A stretch of DNA of 7,420 nt from Fidelibacterota bacterium (GTDB lineage: Bacteria; Fidelibacterota; UBA2242): contig JAFGXZ010000194.1 of assembly GCA_016936335.1 (NCBI GenBank), positions 1-7,420 of the forward strand, given 5' to 3'. How positions within the stretch are numbered: position 1 is the stretch's first letter; every line of letters begins with the position of its first letter. This document shows positions 1 to 6,122 of the stretch, in pieces. The position numbers and the translations under genes are program-made. The notes beneath the pieces were generated by a model. The model saw only the letters and a list, made by a program, of their open reading frames with translations. It was not told where the DNA came from and did no database searches.

Positions 1-1085
1 ATTACAGTCTTCTCCAGGCTGTACCGGATGGCATTATTGACAAGGTTAGTAAGGACTTTTTCCAGCGCCTGTCCATCGAAATTTATATTCATGTCAGGCG
101 TCAGTTTATTTATAGTAATGGTAATCGATTTTCGATCCGCATAGACACGAAACGGTGATACTATTCGTTCGATCCAGTTATTAAAATTGATATTTTCAAT
201 TATCCTCTCACTCACTCCGTGCCGATATTGAGTGACGTCAATCATGTCTTTTACCATATCCAGAACCTGGTCTGTGCGAATGACAGCCCGGCTAATCATA
301 TCCGCCACTTCAGCATTCATTTTTTTCGAGTATACTTCTTCAATAACAGCCAGCATACTGCGCAATGTCGTTAACGGAGATTTTAATTCATGGGCAGTAA
401 ACCGGAAAATTTTATCTCTTTCTTTAATCGTATCCTCCAATTGTTCACTTTTCTCGTCGATTAGTTTTTTTAAGTGACGATATCCGGAGATAAAATCCTT
501 AATCACGTAAGTCGTTGCAAATATTAAAACATAAAACGCACAAAGTGACGTAATAAGAACCGAAAGCCGGATCGGTTCAGCCCTGATTGTGTAGTTTTCA
601 ACAATGCCGTTATACTCCAGTATGCTCCAGATAGTTAATAATACTACGGCTATTATAGCATTTACGTAGGGCACATTACCTAAAAACAAAACTCCCGAAA
701 TGATGATATTTACGATATAAATAAAGAAAAACGGATTGCCAATACCACCAATATAATGAACCAGAAATGATATAATGATCAGATCCATAACCAGTTGAAT
801 TTCTGTAAATGTGAATTCCTGCCTGAAGCTTTTAAATGGATAGTATCGAAACAGAAAGAAATAGAGCAGGTTCAATCCGACTAATATTGCGGCGATGATA
901 AAGAGTTGCGGGTAGGCAATTTGAAAATGTAACATACGCTGGCTGATCGGAATTGCCGACAGCAACCCAAAAATCGTTACCCAGCGAATATTTATAATCC
1001 AGCCAATTCTGATCCGCAGCGTATCTAACGTGTGAAACGGTAATATCAACTTCGCCGGTTTATTATTTTTTCCGTTATTAAACAT
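1..1085 (-). CDS. RegB/PrrB-like membrane sensor histidine kinase (C-terminal end cut by window edge)
   Basis: The 361 visible residues form a membrane sensor kinase that continues past the left edge, where the rest of the ATPase domain should lie. Residues about 30-196 hold six hydrophobic segments (roughly 33-50, 59-80, 94-111, 117-136, 139-157, 173-196). An arginine-tryptophan pair just before segment 1 and GGIGNPF at 113-119, between segments 3 and 4, resemble RegB/PrrB, where GGxxNPF is linked to quinone sensing. A charged linker (about 200-226) leads to the H-box FTAHELKSPLTTL, phosphoacceptor His232. An N-box (LTNLVNNAIRYS, 345-356) marks the start of the HATPase domain; G-boxes are outside. 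The only cysteine seen is Cys182, in a membrane segment. The gene starts 3 nt after the hycI stop and in the same frame, with no clear Shine-Dalgarno, so translation is probably coupled. Kinase identity is certain from sequence; the quinone/redox role is inferred from the motif. Confidence 0.93.
   Translation of the reverse strand, partial: MFNNGKNNKPAKLILPFHTLDTLRIRIGWIINIRWVTIFGLLSAIPISQRMLHFQIAYPQLFIIAAILVGLNLLYFFLFRYYPFKSFRQEFTFTEIQLVMDLIIISFLVHYIGGIGNPFFFIYIVNIIISGVLFLGNVPYVNAIIAVVLLTIWSILEYNGIVENYTIRAEPIRLSVLITSLCAFYVLIFATTYVIKDFISGYRHLKKLIDEKSEQLEDTIKERDKIFRFTAHELKSPLTTLRSMLAVIEEVYSKKMNAEVADMISRAVIRTDQVLDMVKDMIDVTQYRHGVSERIIENINFNNWIERIVSPFRVYADRKSITITINKLTPDMNINFDGQALEKVLTNLVNNAIRYSLEKTV
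729..749 (-). other. Codons for GGxxNPF quinone-sensing heptapeptide of the histidine kinase
   Basis: These seven codons encode GGIGNPF, residues 113-119 of the kinase, in the short loop between predicted membrane segments 3 and 4. In RegB/PrrB-family redox kinases a GGxxNPF heptapeptide occupies the same topological position and is associated with ubiquinone binding. The match is seen directly; quinone binding in this protein is inference. Related sensor kinases from other families can carry looser versions of this loop. Confidence 0.7.
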
Positions 1086-1088
1086 AAA

Positions 1089-1550
1089 TTAATTAAAGAA
1101 TGAGTCAATTCCTTCTTTGACCGGAGTTGTAAGAGACTCGCCTATTCCCATTTCTCCCGGTTCGATACCAATGTACATAAAGTTATTGATGCCTTCATTT
1201 CGAAGATATTTTTCGATGAGTTTTATCGAGTAACTATGGGTGCTAAACCCTCTGGATTCAACCTGAGTTGGCGGAATATTGGTGATTTCTCCGGGAGCTC
1301 GTTGCATTTTTACAGTATCGACAAAGATGACAATCTCCGGGTGCAGGGATACTATTTTTTCGAGATGATTTTCCGGTGTAGTTTTCGCAGAAACAAATTT
1401 TGCTCCCTTCAGAAGTTTCCGCTTTTGTATCTCTTCCAACAAAATCAACCCGGATTGATCATCTTGACGCATAGGATTGCCCAGTCCCACCATCACAATT
1501 TTAGTATTTTTTATTGGACTCAGTTTTTTCTGAAGTTCCTTAAAATTCAT
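1089..1550 (-). CDS. hycI: HycI-type hydrogenase maturation endopeptidase (peptidase M52)
   Basis: A 153-residue protein of the family that removes the C-terminal tail of the [NiFe]-hydrogenase large subunit once nickel is inserted. Three nickel-sensing/active-site regions of E. coli HycI are recognisable: GLGNPMRQDD at 22-31 (Asp31 equals Asp16 of E. coli), FVDT with Asp78 followed by a PGEI segment, and STHS with His105. A TTPEN segment and the later GIEPGEMG ... TTPVK region also line up with HycI rather than with HybD/HyaD. The glycine usually following the Asp-Asp pair is Gln here. Length is normal. The ATG at 1550 overlaps the end of the ferredoxin gene by 11 nt; an in-frame TTG at 1559 is an alternative start, and neither has a strong ribosome binding site. 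It implies that the partner hydrogenase has a cleavable large subunit, not encoded in this window. Confidence 0.93.
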   Translation of the reverse strand: MNFKELQKKLSPIKNTKIVMVGLGNPMRQDDQSGLILLEEIQKRKLLKGAKFVSAKTTPENHLEKIVSLHPEIVIFVDTVKMQRAPGEITNIPPTQVESRGFSTHSYSIKLIEKYLRNEGINNFMYIGIEPGEMGIGESLTTPVKEGIDSFFN

Positions 1551-2142
1551 CCGAGACAACTGTTTTATGCCGGCAAACCGGACAGACCATTTTTATCAAA
1601 TCTTCACGTCTGATATGATCCTTGATTGCAGATGGTTTTACTTCAGTGAATTGGCGCTGCGTCTCAATTAACAGGTTCGGATGAGCATAGGCTTTTGCCC
1701 CAAGACGTTCCTTTACAAATAAAAGATGATCGTGACAGGCAAATCCTTTTCCACATACTTCACAAATTGCCAGGTCTTTCTCAACGGTTTCAAAGACTTC
1801 CGGTGCTTTCAGATCCGGTGTAGACAATACGTACTCGTTTGAGAGTTTGATGCCTTCATTTGTGATACATTTCTCCTCACATTGTCCACACTGCGAACAA
1901 GAAGCATAATTAAGTACCAGTTTGCGTTTCCCGGTAATAAGGTCATCAAAAATATCAATAGCGTTGGTTGGACATACCTGGGCGCAGGTTCCACAACCAA
2001 TACAGCCATCCTCGTAATATTTCGGGTAACCGTGATACTCTTCAGGAGCGACATAAGGCTTAAATGGAAACTTTGTTGTATATGCAGGCGAAAACAGTGA
2101 TTTCAGCGCTTCGGTTACTTCACGTATTTTTGGAAGAAACAT
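1540..2142 (-). CDS. HycF/NuoI-like [4Fe-4S] ferredoxin subunit of group 4 hydrogenase
   Basis: A 200-residue soluble electron-transfer subunit, likely docked on the cytoplasmic face and passing electrons to or from the hydrogenase small subunit. Two [4Fe-4S] motifs are clear: CxxCxxCxxxCP at Cys47/50/53/57 and CxxCxxCxxxC at Cys82/85/88/92, the latter followed by Ile instead of the common Pro. The N-terminal stretch before the clusters has a basic, aromatic NuoI-like character. The C-terminal third adds CEVC at 127-130, Cys136-His137, and CPVC at 187-190. The paired CxxC elements also occur in E. coli HycF and may form a zinc-ribbon-like or additional metal site. The start has an AAGGA ribosome binding site lying inside the last codons of mnhG, 2 nt upstream. 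The counterpart in archaeal Mbh is MbhN. Family assignment is strong; the exact subunit name is less so. Confidence 0.92.
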   Translation of the reverse strand: MFLPKIREVTEALKSLFSPAYTTKFPFKPYVAPEEYHGYPKYYEDGCIGCGTCAQVCPTNAIDIFDDLITGKRKLVLNYASCSQCGQCEEKCITNEGIKLSNEYVLSTPDLKAPEVFETVEKDLAICEVCGKGFACHDHLLFVKERLGAKAYAHPNLLIETQRQFTEVKPSAIKDHIRREDLIKMVCPVCRHKTVVSDEF

Positions 2143-2144
2143 AG

Positions 2145-2483
2145 TTAATCCTTTAATTCGTTATCTTCTTGATATTGATCCACGACAGATTCCTTCGCCA
2201 ATGGAATTTTACTTTGATGAGCGGCACGGGATATGGCGTGGGCGGAAACGGGTGATGTTAGGAAAATAAAAACGATACCGAGTATCACTTTAAAACCAAA
2301 ACTATTAAACCCCTGAATAATGAACACACCAAAGAGAATCCCGGCGGATCCAAACGTCACACACTTTGTAGCCGCCTGAAGGCGATTATATACATCCGGT
2401 AAACGAACCAGCCCAAGAACTCCAAAAAAGTCGAACATGATACCCAATAGGATAAAAACCATTCCGATTATTTCTCTAGTCAT
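2145..2483 (-). CDS. mnhG: MnhG/MrpG-family membrane subunit
   Basis: A 112-residue small membrane subunit of the Mrp/Mbh ion-translocating module. Three hydrophobic segments are seen (about 5-26, 42-58, 62-80). The family hallmark lies between the first two: a Gly-x-x-Gly-Leu-x-Arg-Leu-Pro-Asp-x-Tyr-x-Arg-Leu-x-Ala-Ala-Thr signature at about 21-39, followed by LTSPVSAHAISRAAH at 75-89. The usual His in the RLHAAT part is Gln36 here. A polar acidic tail of about 20 residues ends the protein. The ATG overlaps mnhF by 8 nt and is preceded by GGGAGGT, so the start is secure. It corresponds to MbhC in archaeal membrane-bound hydrogenase. The individual role of this subunit is structural or supportive; it is needed with the other Mrp proteins for antiport in characterised systems. 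Confidence 0.95.
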   Translation of the reverse strand: MTREIIGMVFILLGIMFDFFGVLGLVRLPDVYNRLQAATKCVTFGSAGILFGVFIIQGFNSFGFKVILGIVFIFLTSPVSAHAISRAAHQSKIPLAKESVVDQYQEDNELKD

Positions 2484-2814
2484 CTAAATACCTCCCTTCC
2501 AGAATCTTGGCAAAAGCCAGCGAGGCAATGAAACTCAATAAAGCCCAGATTAGCCCGATATCCATGAAAAATGACTGATCATATACCAGACCAAGGATAG
2601 CCAACAGTCCGACAATTAATATACCCATAATATCAACAGCGACAATTCGATCGGCGGCAGTTGGTCCAAAAAGAACCCTAAACAGGACAAAAAGTGCACA
2701 GAAAAGAATAACATTTATCAGTTTATAGAGAATGAGTCCGTTATATATGAAAAAATTTCCATACAAAAATGCCGCAATAAATAACAAACCCAGAATCCAT
2801 CGTAATAGTTTCAT
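2476..2814 (-). CDS. mnhF: MnhF/MrpF-family membrane subunit with N-terminal extension
   Basis: A 112-residue membrane subunit of the Mrp/Mbh module. The family signature RVLFGPTAADRIVAVDIMG lies at 46-64, followed by two more hydrophobic segments (about 65-79 and 83-103). In typical MrpF proteins the Gly-Pro pair comes about 25-30 residues from the start; here it is at 50-51, because an extra hydrophobic stretch (about 5-24) precedes the usual first helix (about 29-48). The start is well supported: the ATG overlaps the mnhE stop as ATGA, GGAGGT lies 6 nt upstream, and no other Met occurs before residue 63. The added helix is therefore likely real. It corresponds to MbhB of archaeal hydrogenases. 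Confidence 0.94.
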   Translation of the reverse strand: MKLLRWILGLLFIAAFLYGNFFIYNGLILYKLINVILFCALFVLFRVLFGPTAADRIVAVDIMGILIVGLLAILGLVYDQSFFMDIGLIWALLSFIASLAFAKILEGRYLDD

Positions 2815-3317
2815 TCGAAGACCTCCGTGAGTAGTGTTTCAAATTTTCCACCAATGGTCTTTGTATTTTTTGTAACATCTGTCGAAAGGACATCAATCCA
2901 GTGGACGTAAATCTCATTTTTTTCAGGATTAACATCTACTGTCAGGGTACCGGGGGTTAGCGTGATTGAATTGGTCAAAACCGTGATTGCCGAATCTTTC
3001 GTCAAAGTGGTTTTAATTTTGACGATTCCCGGTTTAATCGGCAGACTTGGATGAAGAACAATGAAAGCCACATGCAGATTGGCTTTCGCCATTTCCCAGA
3101 GAAACCTGAACAGGTAACGGATTGATGATAATATTCGTTTAAGAATATGTTCACTTGTTTCCGATGTAATCAAAAATTTACCGGCAACGATGCTGACAAG
3201 GGTTGCTACAAATACACCGGCAACGACCTCCTGGATATCTTTAATACTGGTCAGTGCACACCAAACCAGGAAGGAAAAAATAAACACAAATAGCCGACTG
3301 CGTTGTTGGATTTTCAT
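2811..3317 (-). CDS. mnhE: MnhE/MrpE-family subunit
   Basis: A 168-residue protein of the MrpE family. Two N-terminal hydrophobic segments (about 8-24 and 28-50) are followed by an amphipathic Trp-Glu-Met-Ala-Lys segment leading into LHVAFIVLHPSLPIKPGIVK (81-100). The conserved NSITLTPGTLTVDV block at 116-129 and a YVHWIDV strand at 137-143 belong to the cytoplasmic ferredoxin-like-fold domain of the family. Length is normal. The start has GGGAGG 4 nt upstream, and the mnhD stop codon falls inside that ribosome-binding region, so the two genes are tightly coupled. The gene ends in an ATGA overlap with mnhF. In archaeal membrane-bound hydrogenase the equivalent is MbhA. The subunit helps assemble or stabilise the ion-translocating module; it is not itself a catalytic subunit. 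Confidence 0.95.
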   Translation of the reverse strand: MKIQQRSRLFVFIFSFLVWCALTSIKDIQEVVAGVFVATLVSIVAGKFLITSETSEHILKRILSSIRYLFRFLWEMAKANLHVAFIVLHPSLPIKPGIVKIKTTLTKDSAITVLTNSITLTPGTLTVDVNPEKNEIYVHWIDVLSTDVTKNTKTIGGKFETLLTEVFE

Positions 3318-3318
3318 A

Positions 3319-3327
3319 CTACCTCCC
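3319..3327 (-). promoter_or_regulatory. mnhE ribosome binding site merged with mnhD stop codon
   Basis: On the minus strand the sequence GGGAGGTAG holds the mnhE Shine-Dalgarno (GGGAGG) directly joined to the TAG stop of mnhD; the mnhE ATG follows one base later. Ribosomes finishing mnhD sit on the initiation region of mnhE, which favours coupled, near-equal translation of these two subunits. Confidence 0.75.
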
Positions 3328-4794
3328 TATCACCGATTGAACGTACCCGGTTTTACTCATAATGACCGATACAACCGGATCCATTGTGATTTCTCTAATG
3401 CCGGGAATAATCAGAATACTGGCAACAACACATAAGACCGCGAGAATGATCATCGCTGATTTCATCCCAAGACTGACTGGCTTCTTGATCTCGCTTACAA
3501 CCGTCTCACCATGGAATCCATAGCGTTGGACTTTCATAAAATAAGCCAATGTCAGTAGACTGCCAATCACTGCGATGATGGCATATGCAATATGTTGTGA
3601 TTGAACCGCTGCGATGATGATAATCAATTTACTGAAGAAACCGTTAAACGGTGGCAGACCGGCTACCGACAGACTCGCGATCATCGACGTACTTGTTGTT
3701 ACCGGTAATGCACCTCTCAAATTGCCCATCTTCCGCAAATCTCGTGTACCGAGTGCCATTTCAACCGCACCGGCGTTATAAAACAGAAGTGATTTAAATA
3801 TCGCATGGTTCAGAATATGAAATACTGCTCCCAGAATTGCCAATTTAGTACCGATACCCAAACCCAATAAAATAAAACCGATCTGGCTGATACTGCTGTA
3901 AGCCAGCAATCGTTTTAAATCCCACTGACCTAACGCCAGATAGGACGCAATAATGATCGAGATTGATCCGAGTACCATGAATATTGTTAAAAATACCGGT
4001 GGTGCCCCGAAAATATTAAAGAATATTCTGATAATGGCATAAATCCCCAATGCTTTAATCAGCACACCGGATAGCATAGATGATATCGGAGCCGGTGCTG
4101 ACGAATGGGCATCGGGTAACCACGCATGGAATGGCATAACAGCCGATTTCAGGCCAAATCCGACCATGAAAACAGCAGCCACCCAATGGGTCACTTGCGG
4201 ACTCTTGGTTTGTAACTCGGCTGCAATGTTGGCCATGGTCAAGGTCGATGTACTGGCATACAAAATTCCGATCCCCAGTAGAATCAGGGTTGATGAGATC
4301 GATCCCATCACAGCATATTTAAACGCCGCTTCGTATTCTTCGGCTTTTGCGCCAAAAGCGACCAAAGCATAGGCTGCAAACAGGGCGATTTCCATAAATA
4401 CAAACAAATTAAAAATATCGCCCGTAGCAATTACACCGTTCATACCTGTTATCAGCAGCATAAACAGAGCATAATATTTCCAGGGACTTGAATACTGGCG
4501 GATATAGCTGATCGAGAACATCAGTGATGTCAGAGCAATCAGGTTAACAATTACCAGCATGAAGCCTGAAAGTGCGTCCTGAACCAGGCAAATCGTCAGC
4601 GGAATTTTCCACCCGCTCATTTCATAGATGAAAGTGTCATTTCCGGTGGTAAAAAAACTGAACAATGCTAATGTCAGCAACGACATTTCTGCCAACACTG
4701 ATAACACGATGGCCCAATTATCCTTTTCACCGGAAATCAAGGTAATCAGAAAAGCGGCCAGTAACGGAATTATAATTAAAAATGGGAGGATCAT
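3319..4794 (-). CDS. mnhD: MnhD/MbhH-type antiporter-like subunit (proton-conducting transporter)
   Basis: A 491-residue polytopic membrane protein with about 14 hydrophobic segments, the main ion-pumping subunit of the Mrp module and homologous to NuoN/NuoM and MbhH. Key charged residues of the channel are in place: Glu135 in FMEIALFAAYALV (helix 5), Lys216 ahead of PFHAWLPDAHSSAP (helix 7), Lys247 in LSGVLIKALGIY (helix 8), His326/His330/Lys334 in FHILNHAIFKSLLF, and Lys389 in FNGFFSK (helix 12). All these match functional antiporter-like subunits, so it is predicted to be active. The GAKAEEYEAAFKY region (148-160) is typical of MnhD rather than NuoN. The ATG overlaps the mnhC stop as ATGA and has AGGAGG 8 nt upstream. 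The translocated ion (Na+ or H+) cannot be read from the sequence. Confidence 0.96.
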   Translation of the reverse strand: MILPFLIIIPLLAAFLITLISGEKDNWAIVLSVLAEMSLLTLALFSFFTTGNDTFIYEMSGWKIPLTICLVQDALSGFMLVIVNLIALTSLMFSISYIRQYSSPWKYYALFMLLITGMNGVIATGDIFNLFVFMEIALFAAYALVAFGAKAEEYEAAFKYAVMGSISSTLILLGIGILYASTSTLTMANIAAELQTKSPQVTHWVAAVFMVGFGLKSAVMPFHAWLPDAHSSAPAPISSMLSGVLIKALGIYAIIRIFFNIFGAPPVFLTIFMVLGSISIIIASYLALGQWDLKRLLAYSSISQIGFILLGLGIGTKLAILGAVFHILNHAIFKSLLFYNAGAVEMALGTRDLRKMGNLRGALPVTTSTSMIASLSVAGLPPFNGFFSKLIIIIAAVQSQHIAYAIIAVIGSLLTLAYFMKVQRYGFHGETVVSEIKKPVSLGMKSAMIILAVLCVVASILIIPGIREITMDPVVSVIMSKTGYVQSVIGR

Positions 4795-5129
4795 CCTGAC
4801 AACCTCCTAATTTTAGTGATATCGAATGTCTTATACTTCTGAAATAATCTTATGGACAATGCTACCAGCATTGCCGTGATTCCAAGTTCAATAACAATTG
4901 ATGTCAGAATCAACGCTTGCGGCAACGGATCGACCATATTGGAATTAATTCCATCTCTGACCAATATGGCAAAACTTGCGCCCTCTTTATATGCGAATAA
5001 AATTATCATCAGGTTTACCGCATAGCCCATAATACCCAGAGACAGGATAATTTTAATCAGGTCCCGTTTTGTTAATGCACCATAAATTCCGACTAAAAAC
5101 AGGGTGAAACAGAGTATATATACGGTCAT
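4791..5129 (-). CDS. mnhC: MnhC/MbhG-type NuoK-like subunit
   Basis: A 112-residue NuoK-like subunit with three membrane segments (about 3-20, 26-46, 70-95). KRDLIKIILSLGIMGYAVNL (21-40) and VDPLPQALILTSIVIELGIT (66-85) are MrpC hallmarks. An upstream in-frame TTG at 5174 would add 15 polar residues, but the ATG at 5129 is preferred: it overlaps the mnhB stop as ATGA and is preceded by AGGGGG, and the protein then begins directly with the expected first helix. Unusually, Glu81 lies in the third helix, where B. subtilis MrpC has Ser; my recollected alignment puts it at the position of the conserved NuoK Glu72. The NuoK Glu36 position is Gly here. The subunit should sit between the MbhDE/MnhB part and MnhD, helping form the lateral proton path. 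Confidence 0.95.
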   Translation of the reverse strand: MTVYILCFTLFLVGIYGALTKRDLIKIILSLGIMGYAVNLMIILFAYKEGASFAILVRDGINSNMVDPLPQALILTSIVIELGITAMLVALSIRLFQKYKTFDITKIRRLSG

Positions 5130-5578
5130 TCGTCTTTTCCCCCTTTGTCTAAATGAAAAACCGATAAGGTCCAAACAACGACAAATAGTCCCATACTGAC
5201 TTTTGCACTAATAATTATATTTAAAACAGGGATAGTACCGGCACTTAGCAGGTTATACAGTTTACCATGGCTGATGAAATTTGCCAGAAAACCACCGCCT
5301 ATCGCCATTCCAAGGATTCCGACTGCCAAAAATAGCGCCGCACTTGATGATTCAATATCGTGTAAAAATCCAATATTAACCCAGCGGTTGATAAAATTCC
5401 GGCCATATGCCAGCATCACATTTAGAAATGCCAAAGCAATTATTACCCCACCGGCGAATCCTCCTCCCGGGCTTAAATGCCCGTGCAGGATGATGTAAAT
5501 CCCATACAGCAGGATCAACCAGACACTGATGCGCGTAACTGTTTTGACAATCAGTGTCATTCCTTCAGTTTGTTTCAT
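5126..5578 (-). CDS. mnhB: MnhB/MbhF-type membrane subunit
   Basis: A 150-residue membrane subunit of the MrpB family with four hydrophobic segments (about 15-32, 39-57, 80-101, 120-141). The signature HGHLSPGGGFAGGVI lies at 33-46, and a second conserved block, SAGTIPVLNIIISAKVSMG, at 112-130. An in-frame ATG at 5599 would add seven residues but has no ribosome binding site; the ATG at 5578 has a perfect AGGAGGTGA with 5-nt spacing and is chosen. The gene overlaps the preceding MbhDE-like gene by 14 nt and mnhC by 4 nt. In the Mbh structure the equivalent subunit packs against the MbhDE unit near the proposed sodium path. Family assignment is firm; the transported ion is unknown. Confidence 0.95.
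   Translation of the reverse strand: MKQTEGMTLIVKTVTRISVWLILLYGIYIILHGHLSPGGGFAGGVIIALAFLNVMLAYGRNFINRWVNIGFLHDIESSSAALFLAVGILGMAIGGGFLANFISHGKLYNLLSAGTIPVLNIIISAKVSMGLFVVVWTLSVFHLDKGGKDE
5139..5144 (-). promoter_or_regulatory. Ribosome binding site deciding the mnhC start
   Basis: AGGGGG on the minus strand lies 9 nt before the ATG at 5129. It supports that ATG over the TTG at 5174, whose extra 15 residues do not look like part of the first membrane helix. Confidence 0.65.
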
Positions 5579-6122
5579 GATCACCTCCTGCCAGGCCATT
5601 GGATTTCTTGGTTCTTAAGATTGTCAGCGCACCCAGGATTGCCGTAAATAACACCGTCACTTCTCCAAGTGTGTCATAAGCACGATAATCCAGAATGATC
5701 GCTGATACTATGTTCGCTGAACCGGTTTCCAAACCACCATTTTCAACATAATGTTTTGCCGTTGAAAAGATCGGGTGACCGAAACCGGGCAAGGCTTTGA
5801 ACATATTAATGCTTAATAACAGTATCAGCAATAAGGCACCAATCGTAATCACCGTCTGCACTATATGTGATCTGGATGGTTCCTGAATGTGATATTCTTT
5901 TCCAATAAATGCTCTGATTAATATAATCAATGCAAATATCTCAAAGAGGAATTGAACTATCGCCAGATCCAGCGCTTGCAGGAATAGAAAAGCAAGGGAT
6001 ACACCAAGACCGACAATTCCAATTGAAATGACCGCTGATAAAAGGTCTTTCAACTCCAGTGCAATGATCGATCCTATAATCATAAATCCAAGAATAAAGA
6101 TCAACCAGGTTTCTACAGGCAT
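5565..6122 (-). CDS. Fused MbhD+MbhE-like subunit (MrpA C-terminal equivalent, DUF4040)
   Basis: A 185-residue protein joining two small Mbh subunits that together match the C-terminal part of MrpA. The MbhD/DUF4040 part (about 1-75) has three hydrophobic segments and the ELKDLLSAVISIGIVGL and LDLAIVQFLFEIFALIIL elements; Glu61 lies in helix 3. The MbhE part (about 88-170) has a membrane segment at 87-106, a polar loop, and the signature NIVSAIILDYRAYDTLGEVT at 137-156 leading into the last helix. In Pyrococcus Mbh these are two genes, mbhD and mbhE; in bacterial Mrp both are part of the large MrpA. Here they are separate from the NuoL-like protein encoded upstream. GGAGG lies 6 nt before the ATG. 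The 36-nt gap from the preceding gene is the largest in the window. Expected role: formation of the ion path next to MnhB and MnhC. Confidence 0.9.
   Translation of the reverse strand: MPVETWLIFILGFMIIGSIIALELKDLLSAVISIGIVGLGVSLAFLFLQALDLAIVQFLFEIFALIILIRAFIGKEYHIQEPSRSHIVQTVITIGALLLILLLSINMFKALPGFGHPIFSTAKHYVENGGLETGSANIVSAIILDYRAYDTLGEVTVLFTAILGALTILRTKKSNGLAGGDHETN
5581..5589 (-). promoter_or_regulatory. Ribosome binding site deciding the mnhB start
   Basis: AGGAGGTGA on the minus strand is a near-perfect anti-16S match. Its AGGAGG core ends 5 nt before the ATG at 5578. The upstream in-frame ATG at 5599 has no such site, and this element would lie inside its coding sequence, so 5578 is taken as the start. 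Confidence 0.85.

Noticed and set aside
232..477. Plus-strand 81-codon frame at the left end
   Set aside because: It is antisense to the kinase H-box region, where the minus-strand reading gives conserved kinase motifs.
1236..1613. Plus-strand open frame of 125 codons opposite hycI
   Set aside because: It lies antisense to the well-supported hycI/ferredoxin genes, its product has no recognisable motif, and no ribosome binding site was seen.
3319..6122. A plain Mrp Na+/H+ antiporter operon unrelated to hydrogenase
   Set aside because: The Mrp order alone would fit, but the Ech/Coo-type NuoL-like subunit, the HycF-like ferredoxin and HycI in the same gene train favour a hydrogenase complex.
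4791..6122. Respiratory complex I (nuo) operon
   Set aside because: MnhB, E, F and G families and the MbhDE-like protein are absent from complex I, and the small subunit has MrpC rather than NuoK hallmarks.
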